From: Metellina segmentata
Lineage: Eukaryota; Arthropoda; Arachnida; Araneae; Tetragnathidae
Direction of reading: 5' to 3'
Length of the DNA: 64,000 nt
NCBI GenBank assembly: GCA_947359465.1
Contig: OX375877.1
Location: forward strand, 24,315,235-24,379,234
Part shown: positions 22,262-32,347 of the stretch, piece after piece
Position numbering within the stretch: position 1 is the stretch's first letter
Layout of the letters: every line of letters begins with the position of its first letter
Program-made: the position numbers and the translations under genes
Notes under the pieces: model-generated
What the model saw: the letters and a program-made list of their open reading frames with translations, nothing else
Told to the model about the DNA's origin: nothing
Database searches by the model: none

Positions 22262-22504
22262 TTAACTCTCGCGGAGGTTATTTCGACTAGGTATCGCGTC
22301 ATTAGGAAGATTAACCAGATCTTGATGGACGATGTGTCTCATCATTAGAAACAAAAACTGGTCAGATGTTGATGAACAAGATATCGCGTCATAAAAAGAA
22401 AACCGACCGATTTTGTTTTCTCGTTATCACAAAAAAATGGAGATATTTTGATGACGATACATTTTGTCATTAGCAAAATTGGTAAGAACCACTTGGAGGG
22501 TTAA
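22262..22504. mobile_element. TTAA-flanked MITE of the 'CCCTCCAAGTGG' family
   Basis: Left end TTAACTCTCGCGGAGGTTAT, right end AACCACTTGGAGGGTTAA. The interior has repeated ATGACGATAYNTYGTCAT motifs. The length (about 240 bp) matches the copy at 13692-13928. Confidence 0.6.
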
Positions 22505-23080
22505 AATTGATTAACTATAAACCTTATTTAACATTATTGGATTCTTCAATCGTTAAATTATTTAATTTTTTGTTGCAGGTTGTCCAGTAAGAAAAGGAAA
22601 TAAAAGGTGTCTCAAAAGAAGTTCTCTCGACATACTCGAATACCAACCCTTGACCATATATCTCTAAACATGAACTTCTGAACTATATACGCAATACAGA
22701 CTTTTCGATTTCACTCTGAATCATCGCAGATCTACAATGGTCTACATCTCCATGACTACTTTCACTGTTGCCCTCTTGTCTTCCAAAAAGGCTGCATCTG
22801 GCTTGCATCCATCCAATACAGGAAACTGATTGCTTAGAACTATCATGAACACTTCTGTCACCGTTAAGCTAATTCTGAACAAGAGGACAGCACACATAAA
22901 AATGAAATTCTAACCCACATACCTCCTTCTCTATGTAGGGGTAGGAGATATTAGTTTAGTTAGTGTCATTAGTGCCGGTTAACGTTACACTGTTGTGGCT
23001 ACTTAGATTTTTATTTCAAAAATCCGTAGACACACACAAAGACAGCTATCTATCCGCAATTCTTCCAAAGCTTCGAGAAA
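22505..23080. other. Unassigned sequence
   Basis: No gene recognised. Confidence 0.3.
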
Positions 23081-23084
23081 CTCA

Positions 23085-23306
23085 CAACCAGTGTTCGAAG
23101 TAGCCGCCATGTTGTGTTGCGCTTGCTGAAGCAATCTGCCATTTCTGCCTCTCTGAGTGCAAGTGCAATGTGGCTTGAATATTTCCGTTTAGGACGTTAG
23201 TGTTCACTGTAACGTGAAAGTGCTCCAGCCGAGCCGAAAACGCGAAACTAGGAAAGCATTTCGTAAACATTCTCCTTCCTGTAAAAGGCTTAAAGAATAA
23301 AGTAAG
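23085..23306 (+). other. Candidate non-coding first exon with splice donor
   Basis: This stretch is clearly richer in G+C and CpG than its surroundings and is non-repetitive. It ends in AAAGTAAG followed at 23307 by GTAAGTG, an excellent splice donor. It holds only short upstream ATGs (for example at 23109, closing after six codons). It could be the 5' UTR exon of a plus-strand gene, possibly even of the MATH-like gene 34 kb downstream, but that link is only a guess. The left boundary is approximate. Confidence 0.3.
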
Positions 23307-23312
23307 GTAAGT

Positions 23313-24190
23313 GATTTCCTGATATTTGATTGCTTAATTGAATTACTTGTGGTTGCAAAAAAGTAGGGTTGTTTCTTCCAGCTCTTAATTCATTCCAAAC
23401 TGCTTTAAATTGAAATCAATGCAACATATTTCAGCGTGAATTAGCTAGAATTGAAGACGAAATTAACTTTGTTCTAAAAATGACTAAATCATAGTTTTTG
23501 TAACTTTTAGTTCAATTGGTATTTTCAAAGACAATATTCATCGGCACCACTAGAAAACTATACCAAAGAATAACTTGCAGGTGGATGCATATGAATTTTT
23601 ATCTCAAGAAGTTATTTATGTACATGTGGCCTTAATTCGTTAAATACTCATAAGAATTTAAATTAAGAAGAATTTAATATGATAAATAATGACTATTTAC
23701 ACAAAACATGAGATTGGTTGACCTGGTTTGGGGACTGATTACTTTTGAGGATAAGTTCACATCTTAGGAGACTTATGCCACGTCTTTCTCATTAGATCGT
23801 CAGTTGTAATCTGTTTTTAACCGATTTTTTTTGGGCGGAAAGCTTTGCAATTACTTGGTGAGTGATGTTTAGGTGTCTCGAGCAGGCAGATGTTTTTTCG
23901 TCTCGATAACGTCTTCGTTCATTGGACGACGAGGGATTTCCGGCATCACACGTGTGTGTTATTTAAGATTCTCATAAAGCTTAGACAACTTGGACAGAAT
24001 AAATAAAAGACAACTTATAGTAGAATTCATAAAGCTCTTTTTTAAAACAAAATAATGAATATACCAGTTTGATTTTATGAAAACACACTAGATTGCTCAC
24101 TGTTATTGGTAATATTTTCAATGAAGTTAGTAAAAGTGAATGAAATCACTAATGAGAAGTATGGGTTTGACTTTGTGCTACCAATTTGAT
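23313..24190. other. Unassigned AT-rich sequence, probable intron
   Basis: No gene or element recognised. Confidence 0.3.
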
Positions 24191-24197
24191 TATATTA

Positions 24198-24791
24198 AGC
24201 TGCGTTTACACTGGAGTTGCAAATTTCTCCCCTCCAGACATCGAAGATATTCCGTGAAACAGCACTTATTTTATCGGCAAGATCTCGTATCGGGATGGCA
24301 ATTTAGCAAATTTTGCAACTCCAATTTTGTTTTCCACCAGGAGTCGGTAAAGATCAAACGATTGCTACTTTTGGGGGACATTTCTCTGATAGACGAAATT
24401 TGGGATGAAAATAATCCCCTATTTCGTCCCCTTTCGGTATTGCTTGACAATCATTTTCTGTTCCCCTCTGCCCTTCGCATCCCCGTGGTCGCTCACGCCG
24501 TTTTTTGTTCGCTCTCTGTGACATTTTGCCCTCATCGCTTGCCTTGACCACATCTCTCGCCAAACTGTCAGTGAGTGGCCTATTCGATTGAGATGGCGTG
24601 ATAGATGGTGGTCAATCTTCTCTACAAAGGGGTGAGAAGAGTGGTCACCCCTTGGTGTTGCAGATAAAGTCGACAAAGCGTTTACACCGGAGTGGGGCGA
24701 AAAAAGGGTCAAAAAGAGGTCAGCATAGGGGAACGTTAAACGTCCTCGCCACTAAAAGGGGGAGAAATATATTTGCGGTGTAAACGCGGCT
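24198..24791. mobile_element. Harbinger-like MITE with TTA target duplication
   Basis: Left end AGCTGCGTTTACACTGGAGT, right end in reverse AGCCGCGTTTACACCGCAAA, then both have ATTTCTCCCC. TTA trinucleotides flank both ends (24195-24197 and 24792-24794). An internal GCGTTTACACCGGAG at about 24679 repeats the end motif. The open frames inside do not resemble any protein. Confidence 0.7.
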
Positions 24792-24825
24792 TTACGCTCT
24801 ATTTTCGTCAGCAGCGTTCCTTTAA

Positions 24826-25635
24826 CCTTTAACTGCTGTCATGGGTTTCATAGACCCCTAGTCATTTTTGACGGGTCGTTTCTACCCCTTAAAGTGAATA
24901 TTGGTCCTTGTCCTATTCAGTACCTTCCTATTTCGTCCAACAGAAGTCACATTCCAAGACTGGTTTGTCTGCCCCAACTATTTCGTATTTCACACTATTT
25001 GCACTTCTCGCGTGGTCTCTTAGACCCCTTCACAGCATTTGCGTTACCGTTCTTGAACGAAATCGTGTAAGTTTGAGTAGGGAAATTTGGCAGAGAGCTT
25101 AAAATGGCTACAAACTTCACTAAGAAACGACCTGAGTATCTTACACAAAAATAAATTAAGGATATTATTGATAGTTGGTCGGAAATAGAGTATTGGGACC
25201 TTGAAAGTTTGGATAATATTATTGAAAGCGAACACGAAATGGATTCAGAAATTTATGCAGATGAAGATGAAGATGAAGACATTTCAAGTGCGTCTTCAGA
25301 AGAAGAATATTTCTTCGGAAAAAATATCTTCAAATGGGATGCCTGGGCGTGCCGTTAGAACACCAAAACACAACATAGTTTTACAGCTTCAAAGGTTGAA
25401 ACGTCCTGCAAACGAAAGCTGAGCTTGAAGAGACATAGAATCTAATTGACTAATATAAAATGTATTTCATTGTAAGAATTGAATTTTCTAAAGTAAAAAT
25501 GTATAAACAATAATTATCTAAAGAATCTTTCATTACTATAGTATATTAAGTAACTTTATACGCACTTTAGTAAGCGAGTTCTGAGAGACCCCTCTGCACT
25601 AGTTACGAGACGGTTTGTGACACAGCATTTAAGGG
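24826..25635 (+). mobile_element. piggyBac-like element, internally deleted
   Basis: TTAA flanks both ends (24822-24825 and 25636-25639). The inverted ends are CCTTTAACTGCTGTCATGGG and, in reverse at the right, CCCTTAAATGCTGTGTCACA, and both continue into an AGACCCCT or GAGACCCCT motif. The interior has a decayed transposase N-terminus: ATNFTKKRPEYLTQK, then an acidic run (DEDEDEDISSASSEEE), then YFFGKNIFKW and, in another frame, RTPKHNIV. This matches the acidic N-terminal region and the GKN-x-x-KW motif of piggyBac transposases. Confidence 0.8.
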
Positions 25636-26714
25636 TTAAAAACCTACCAATATCTGCGCTATCCATTTTTGCTTCCCATGACAGAAGATGGAACGCAATG
25701 CGCCGTACCATGAGAATGACCTAACTTATTTTACACTCTATTACAAAAAAATCGACGCACCAAGAAGGAATCATCCGATTGCTTTGAAATTTCGTATGCA
25801 AAAATGTTTTGATCAAATATGCAAATGATTAAAATTTGGTGTCCAATGAATGAATAGTGCGATCTCCAGGGCATCGGAACTGCGCATCCAGGAGATGTAT
25901 ATAAGGAGTTGTTCTTGAACTGTTGTTAAAAATTTCTGCTGCATTGCGATTTAGGATACCTTTCAATGACTGAAAAAATGCCTCGACGCAGGATTCGAGC
26001 TTATTACGAGCAACTTTCAGAGTTTGAAAGGTCGTATCATTGGATAGAAAGAGGCAGGTTGGGCAAATTGGAGAATCGCTCGTCATGTGAGTCGAAGCGA
26101 TACGGCGATTAGAAGATGCTGGCAAGAGTGGGTGGACAGTGGCATATTTCAGCGTCATGATGGTAGTGGTCGACATAGGGTCACAACAGATCGCGAGGAC
26201 AGAGTGATTGTCAGATCAGCTGTCACAGCGCCTGATTCATCGCTATCAACCATCAGTCGTGCGACCCACACACGAGTGTTCATCATTAACATTCACAACC
26301 GGCTGAGAGAGCGAAATCTAAGCTCGTACCGACCGTTACGCCACCTGCCACTCATGCCTGCACACTGTCGAGCCAGATTACAGTGGAGCTTGGCTCGATC
26401 AGGCTGGAATGATGCTGACTGGGGACGTATAGTCTTAATCGACGAATCCCGCTTCCAACTGTGTCCTGACGATCATCGAAGACGTTGTCTGGAGACGCCC
26501 ATGGCAGCGTGCCGATCCTGCTTTCACTATTGCACGCCACACGGGCCCTCGAAAAGGAGTTATGGTCTGGGGTGCCATTTCCCTTGATAGTCGGACCCCT
26601 TTGGTCGTCATTAGAGGTACACTTACTGCACAGCGATACGTTGACGACATTCTGAGACCTGTTTTGCTACCGTTCCTTTCGTACTACCACTCTGGGCTTA
26701 TTTTACAGCAAGAC

Positions 26715-27159
26715 TGTAAGGTTCGCCATCTTACAAGAAGTGAAACGCCAAGTTGGCAACCCTACATAGAAAACGCCAAGCTGGCAACCTAAGAACAAAG
26801 CTTTTTCAATTAAAAGAAACGTCCACGAGATTTCAAGCGAGGAAGTGCGGCAAAAGCCAATTAAAAAAGTCAGAGCAATAAATAGTTATAGTTACCAAGA
26901 CAACTAAAAGAAAAAATCCATCTTTAGAACAGAGGAAATCAATTAAGGATTTGATACTGCGGTGGGAGGAAAGTTACAATTTTGAATGCATATCCAAATG
27001 TAATTGCTACTTTATACTACATGTAACTTACGTGACGATCGATTAAATTTAGTAAAATATACTCCAAATACAGAATTTTGACTCTGTGTCTTTTGAGTTT
27101 TTTTTTACTAAACTTTCACGACGGAGTTCATCAACAACCATCGGCCTCGGACCACTACT
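26715..27159 (+). repeat. 5' LTR
   Basis: Starts TGTAAGGTTCGCCATCTTAC and ends CGGACCACTACT. It is the same length as the 3' LTR and I find no difference between them. It carries a tandem near-repeat AACGCCAAGTTGGCAACC / AACGCCAAGCTGGCAACC near its start. The exact 3' border is ambiguous by one base, since the last T could belong to the primer binding site. Confidence 0.92.
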
Positions 27160-27168
27160 GGCGCAGTC
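27159..27168 (+). promoter_or_regulatory. Primer binding site, tRNA-Ser-like
   Basis: TGGCGCAGTC lies immediately after the 5' LTR. Its complement, GACTGCGCCA, fits the 3' end plus CCA of insect-type tRNA-Ser, the primer proposed for the 17.6/297 group of Ty3/gypsy elements. Confidence 0.7.
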
Positions 27169-27602
27169 ATCATGGATCTTCGAACCCTGGAAATGAAGGT
27201 GAGAGCTCATCCTGAGTTTTTATTTTTTTAATTCATGCAACTCCCACACAATTACGGAGCGAAAGTAGACGTTGTTGAAAGCTAATGCTATTCATTTTGT
27301 TTAGAACACTTACGTGTTATGTGCACCACAGTGCAAATTTTATTTAGCACACCATGTGTTAATTAGATTAATGGTTAATTGTGAAACAGTTCATCAGAAC
27401 TAGATACTTTTTGTGTTATTGGGTTAGAGAATAACTATTTCGTTTTGGAAAACGGGGATTTCTGGGAATGCTTGTCGCTAAGGCGTAAAGTTAATATAAA
27501 TCATAATTTTAGACTATTTAGAGTGAGGTTTCCAACCTTTTTATTTTTTTTATTTCTGCATTCTGTGGCGTAAATTTAATTCCTGAGTTAAATTTGTTTG
27601 GG
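27169..27602 (+). other. Retrotransposon leader
   Basis: About 430 bp of non-coding leader between the primer binding site and the gag-pol start. It contains a possible splice donor, AAG|GTGAGAG, at about 27199 and would be expected to hold the packaging signal. Confidence 0.5.
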
Positions 27603-30600
27603 ATGGCGTATCTCGCGAAAGCAAGGAAGGAGGATTTGAAGGTGTTGGCAGATGAATTGGGGTTAGATGTGTTGCCGCAACACAAAATCATCGATTTAAA
27701 GAACTCAATATTGAACAGCGAAGAATATGAACAGGAGTTTACCGAAAATCTTTTAAACAGTATCATAACAGATCGGAAAAATGCCGAGGAAAGGCGTTTC
27801 TTGGCTGAAAGTGAGGAAAAGCGCCTCGCTGCTGAGTCTGAAGAAAGACGTTTTGTGATGGAACTCGAGAAACGTTCTGTTTTCGAGTTAGAAAAGCTAA
27901 GGCTCGAAATGGAAGGCCGTCACAATACAGAAACATCAAATGAAGGGAATTCGAGCAACTCTAAGCACATATACGATCTACAAAGAATGATGCAGAAGTT
28001 CGATCCTAAAGAAGGAGACATCAGTCTATATCTGGTTCTTTTCGAGAGGCAGGCAGAACATGCTCACATAAAAAGGGAGGACTGGGTGTCACAGCTTTTG
28101 GGTTTATTACCCTATGACATTACTCAGTTAATTGCTAGAGAAGAAGCGGCTGTCGCATATGACTACAGCCACGTGAAAGGGTTATTGCTAAAAAGGTTTA
28201 AACTAAGCCCAGAAACATTCCGATTGAAATTTGTCCAGCTCAAGCGGACTGAAGATAAATCGTGGAAGGATTTTGCCTTTGAATTGACAAATTATTTTGA
28301 AGAATGGATTCAAGGTCTTGAGGTTGCGGATTTCGAAACGTTAAAGCATCTGGTAATTACGGATCAATTCAAACGTAAGGTACCTCCGGAAATGCGAGAG
28401 CATTTTGTCGATGAGTGGAGCACAATAAAATCTCCTACTACTCTAGCGGAACTCCTTGACAAATACGAAAGTGTTCGAGGGTTCAAGAAGAAATTCCAAT
28501 CACCTGAAAACATAGTAAATAAGGAAAGAAATTCACATTTTCAAGAAAGAAGACGCTTTCAAGAAAGGAACTCCGATTTTCCTGCTAGATATGGACAGTT
28601 TCACGAGAGGAGTACTCATCAACGTAATACGAGTCCGAAAAATGAAGCGGGAAGGAAGAAGAAGATTCAGTGTTATTCTTGCGGATCATTTCAGCATCTT
28701 AGAAACGCATGTCCTAAGCTAGGAAGAAGACAAACTTCAGCAGTTGTGAGCAATATTGGAGCCCAAGACGCTACAACATCATGTGCAAGGGAAGACATGG
28801 TGGAGCCTCCATCGATGTTGACGGCAAAAGTGACCGTTCCAGTCACAAAGCCTGTAGAATACCAAAGAGGTATTGATAAACTCAAGATAGTGAGTTTAAA
28901 AAGCGGTAATAATATCTTCGACGGTATTATCGACTCTGGAGCGCAGATTTCAGTCATCCGGGCTGATCTGATTGAGGATTCTCAAAATGAAGGGGAAGGA
29001 AAAATTAAAATTGTATCCGCATTTGGTGAGACAGAAATGGCACCTCTCAAGATAATCCATGTGAAAATCAATGACGGACGACACGGAGAAATCCCAGTGA
29101 CATGTGCAGTGTCTGAAAAATTAGTAAGCGACATGCTCGTAAGCGTTTCAACGTATGACGCTTTAAACTCGAAGGTGGAACTTTATGGCAATATTATTAG
29201 CCAAGAAGGGGTTTCTCGAGTTGGAGAAATTTATTCAGTTTCGTCCTTAAACGAACTTACCTTGGCCCGTAGTGACACCGCAAATCACCCTGGGGTTAAT
29301 GAGAAACGGAACGAGTTCGTGCAATTTCAATTGGAAGATGAAAGTTTAAAGGATATTTGGGAATTAGCAAGAAATAGAAGAAATGCATTCGAAGTGCAAG
29401 ATGGGTTATTGGTACACTCAGAAAGCGTAGGAGGAGAGAAAATTCAGCAGGTAGTTTTGCCTAAATTTAAAAGGCCCTATGTCCTAAAAATGGCACACGA
29501 AATTCCATTGGCCGGTCATTTAGGAGAACAGAAAACCAAACAACGGATAAAGTATTCCTTTTACTGGCCGAATATCAAGATTGATGTCAAGCATTTTTGT
29601 GAAAGCTGCAAGGTCTGCCAGCTACGTAGAGGTACCACTTACAATGACAGAATTCCTATCCAACCTATTGTGAGACCTGAAAATCCTTTTGAAGTGTGGA
29701 GTGTAGATTGTATTGGTCCCCTAGAGCCACCATCCTCAAGAGGGCACAAGTTTATCGTTTGTGCTGTGGATTTGTGCACGAGATGGGCGGAAGCTATACC
29801 AGTCAAGAACATTACTGCGAAAACAACTTGCGATGTCCTGATGAAGATTTTCTCCCAGACGGGGTTTCCTAAAACTATCTGTACCGATCAAGGGACAAAT
29901 TTCACAGCACAGCTCACCAAGGGCTTCATGCAAGTCATCGGGGTGTCACCAAGATTTTCAACTCCGGGGCATCCAGAAAGCATGGGAGCCGTGGAGAGAT
30001 GGAACAAAACCCTGAAGGATATGCTCAGTAAGAACATACAAGAAAATGGTCGACAATGGGATATTCATCTCCCTTTATTACTATTCGCATACAGAGAAGT
30101 ACCTCACAGTACCACGGGAGTATCGCCATTTCAGTTGGTATATGGAAGGTTACCTCCAGGTCCATTAAAATTAATTAAGGAGAGTTGGTTAGGAGAAACC
30201 GAAATTCCAACAGGAGCATCTCCTTCTGTTGAAAAATACTTAGAAGACCTTCGTCAAAGGATGAAAACGGCACACGAGATTGCCGCAGGGAATGCCGAAA
30301 AGGCACAAGGCTATTACACATCTAAATATAATCTGAGAGCGAGAGAAAAGACTTTCAAGGTTGGTGATAAGGTACTGATCCTTATTCCATCTTCTAGTCA
30401 CAAACTTCTGAAGAACTGGTCAGGACCTGCAACTATTATCCAGTTAACTCGACCTCATTCTGCGTTGGTCGAGATGGAGGATAAAAGCCGAAAAGAGCTG
30501 CATTTCAACAAACTACGACCTTATATAGCCCGAGTTGAACAGGTGGGGTTGATTTTCGAACAAGATCAGGACTTTGGGGAAATCTTTTATGCCCCTACTC

Positions 30601-32054
30601 GAAATAAGAGTCAATCTGCAGACGATATTAAGGGTCATGTGTTCCAGACTACAGAGGCGTTGTGCGAAGAACAGCGACACCAATTAGTTCAGACCTTGGA
30701 AGGGTTTCGAGAAATTTTCAGTGCACGACCTGGCCGAGCCAGAGTTGATGGACATTCAATCAAACTAACTAAAGATTGTGTACCAAAGAAAATGCATCCC
30801 TATCGGGTTCCCATCGCCTTACAAAACGAGGTGGATCGCCAAATCCAAGAGTTACTTGAACAAGGACTGATTGAAGAGAGTGACAGTGAGTGGGCACACC
30901 CAGTCGTCTGTGTGGCCAAAAAGGACGGAAGTGTAAGACTTTGCGTCGACTTTCGAGTTTTGAACAGTTTTACTGTCCCGGATGCTTATCCAATGCAACA
31001 GGCCACCGAGTTACTATTTGAAATTGGTAGTGCTCCTTTCATCAGCGTTCTAGATTTGACAAAGGGTTATTGGCAAATCCCTTTAGAAGAAGAAGCTAAA
31101 CCATATTCGGCATTTGTGACACATTCTGGTCATTTTCAATGGAACGTTTTACCATTTGGACTTAAAAATGCTGGAAGTACGTTCCAAAAGTCCATAGACA
31201 AAGTACTTAAGACACACAGAAAGTACTGCCGTGCGTATATCGACGATCTGGCCATTTTTTCCAGCTCGTGGGAGAATCACTTGCGTCACATCAGAGACGT
31301 GCTGAGAACTCTACAGACCGTTGGATTAACAGTCAATCTTAAAAAGTGCGAGTTCGGTAAAAAACAAGTGAGGTTCCTGGGACACATTGTAGGTTCCGGA
31401 AGACATGCACCAGATCCCCAGAAAATCGAAGCCATGCAGAACTTAGCACGTCCAACTACTAAGAAAGAGTTAAGAGGCATAATTGGTCTGGCAAGCTACT
31501 ATCGGGAGTACATTCAGGATTTCTCGTCCTTGGTTTTACCCTTGACAAACTTAACAAAGAAAAGGGTGCCCAACAAAATACCTTGGAGTGATGAAGAGGA
31601 AGCAAGCTTCCAACAATTGAAGCAAAGGCTGACGGAAATTCCATTCTTATATACTCCAGTGTTAGATCAGCCATACCAGTTGTACACCGATGCTTCTGCA
31701 ACAGCGATTGGAGCGTGTCTAGCTCAGCAAGACGAAGACGGAAAAGAACGTCCTATCGCCTTTTACAGTAGAAAACTCACCCCATGCCAAACTCGTTGGG
31801 CTACTATCGAACGGGAGGCGTATGCTGTTCTAAGTGCGTTGAAAAAATTTGACACTTGGATATTTGGAGCACAAGTCCAAATTGTCTCCGATCATAACCC
31901 CCTTACTTATTTGACCCAGGGAATGCCACAGGGTGCAAAACTTGCACGTTGGGCTTTGGCATTGCAAAGATATAACATGAATATATTGTACAGAAAGGGT
32001 AGTAAGCATGGCAATGCAGATGCCTTATCGCGCATCAAAATTGATGAACCCTAG
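27603..32054 (+). CDS. Gag-Pol polyprotein of Gmr1-like LTR retrotransposon
   Basis: The first ATG of the frame is at 27603 (the frame is open slightly further upstream only through a TTG), giving 1483 residues without a stop. Order by residue: an N-terminal Glu/Arg-rich coiled-coil-like stretch (about 55-105); a SCAN-like Gag core (about 120-300); a CCHC knuckle (C357, C360, H365, C370); an aspartic protease with DSGA at 444; an integrase HHCC finger (H632, H639, C669, C672); an integrase core D702, D762, E798 with 35 residues between the last two; a GPY/F-like tail with NWSGPATII (about 940); the RT, including RPGRARVDGHSIKL (about 1040) and YIDD at 1212-1215; and RNase H starting at YTDASATAIGACLAQ (D1363). 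All catalytic residues are present. Gag and Pol are fused in one frame with no frameshift site or stop between them. The product would assemble particles, copy the RNA and integrate the DNA copy. Confidence 0.93.
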   Translation: MAYLAKARKEDLKVLADELGLDVLPQHKIIDLKNSILNSEEYEQEFTENLLNSIITDRKNAEERRFLAESEEKRLAAESEERRFVMELEKRSVFELEKLRLEMEGRHNTETSNEGNSSNSKHIYDLQRMMQKFDPKEGDISLYLVLFERQAEHAHIKREDWVSQLLGLLPYDITQLIAREEAAVAYDYSHVKGLLLKRFKLSPETFRLKFVQLKRTEDKSWKDFAFELTNYFEEWIQGLEVADFETLKHLVITDQFKRKVPPEMREHFVDEWSTIKSPTTLAELLDKYESVRGFKKKFQSPENIVNKERNSHFQERRRFQERNSDFPARYGQFHERSTHQRNTSPKNEAGRKKKIQCYSCGSFQHLRNACPKLGRRQTSAVVSNIGAQDATTSCAREDMVEPPSMLTAKVTVPVTKPVEYQRGIDKLKIVSLKSGNNIFDGIIDSGAQISVIRADLIEDSQNEGEGKIKIVSAFGETEMAPLKIIHVKINDGRHGEIPVTCAVSEKLVSDMLVSVSTYDALNSKVELYGNIISQEGVSRVGEIYSVSSLNELTLARSDTANHPGVNEKRNEFVQFQLEDESLKDIWELARNRRNAFEVQDGLLVHSESVGGEKIQQVVLPKFKRPYVLKMAHEIPLAGHLGEQKTKQRIKYSFYWPNIKIDVKHFCESCKVCQLRRGTTYNDRIPIQPIVRPENPFEVWSVDCIGPLEPPSSRGHKFIVCAVDLCTRWAEAIPVKNITAKTTCDVLMKIFSQTGFPKTICTDQGTNFTAQLTKGFMQVIGVSPRFSTPGHPESMGAVERWNKTLKDMLSKNIQENGRQWDIHLPLLLFAYREVPHSTTGVSPFQLVYGRLPPGPLKLIKESWLGETEIPTGASPSVEKYLEDLRQRMKTAHEIAAGNAEKAQGYYTSKYNLRAREKTFKVGDKVLILIPSSSHKLLKNWSGPATIIQLTRPHSALVEMEDKSRKELHFNKLRPYIARVEQVGLIFEQDQDFGEIFYAPTRNKSQSADDIKGHVFQTTEALCEEQRHQLVQTLEGFREIFSARPGRARVDGHSIKLTKDCVPKKMHPYRVPIALQNEVDRQIQELLEQGLIEESDSEWAHPVVCVAKKDGSVRLCVDFRVLNSFTVPDAYPMQQATELLFEIGSAPFISVLDLTKGYWQIPLEEEAKPYSAFVTHSGHFQWNVLPFGLKNAGSTFQKSIDKVLKTHRKYCRAYIDDLAIFSSSWENHLRHIRDVLRTLQTVGLTVNLKKCEFGKKQVRFLGHIVGSGRHAPDPQKIEAMQNLARPTTKKELRGIIGLASYYREYIQDFSSLVLPLTNLTKKRVPNKIPWSDEEEASFQQLKQRLTEIPFLYTPVLDQPYQLYTDASATAIGACLAQQDEDGKERPIAFYSRKLTPCQTRWATIEREAYAVLSALKKFDTWIFGAQVQIVSDHNPLTYLTQGMPQGAKLARWALALQRYNMNILYRKGSKHGNADALSRIKIDEP

Positions 32055-32347
32055 TTTTTATTCAGTTCATATAAATATGTATATATTTTTTTTTTCTTCT
32101 CAAAACTGTAATCTGATTTAGATAATTTTGATAACGTTCTTGTGTCTTGTATTATGTATTTTATGTGGGAGTTCATGAATGTTAATGTAGATATTTTTTT
32201 TGAGCTCTCACGCTTCTCTCGAAGGACTGGATATCATAATGAAGACCAGCTAATTGATTATGACTTTTAGTTATGATTCTAGATGGCGATTGGCAGCAGC
32301 ATCATCACTTATGACTTAAGTGATGGATGTGCTTCCCCGGAGGGACA
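32055..32347 (+). other. Retrotransposon 3' untranslated region with short polypurine tract
   Basis: No second gene. The sequence just before the 3' LTR, CCCCGGAGGGACA (32335-32347), is a weak candidate polypurine tract for plus-strand priming. Confidence 0.5.

Noticed and set aside
24140..24547. 135-codon frame
   Set aside because: It lies mostly inside the Harbinger-like MITE and resembles no protein.
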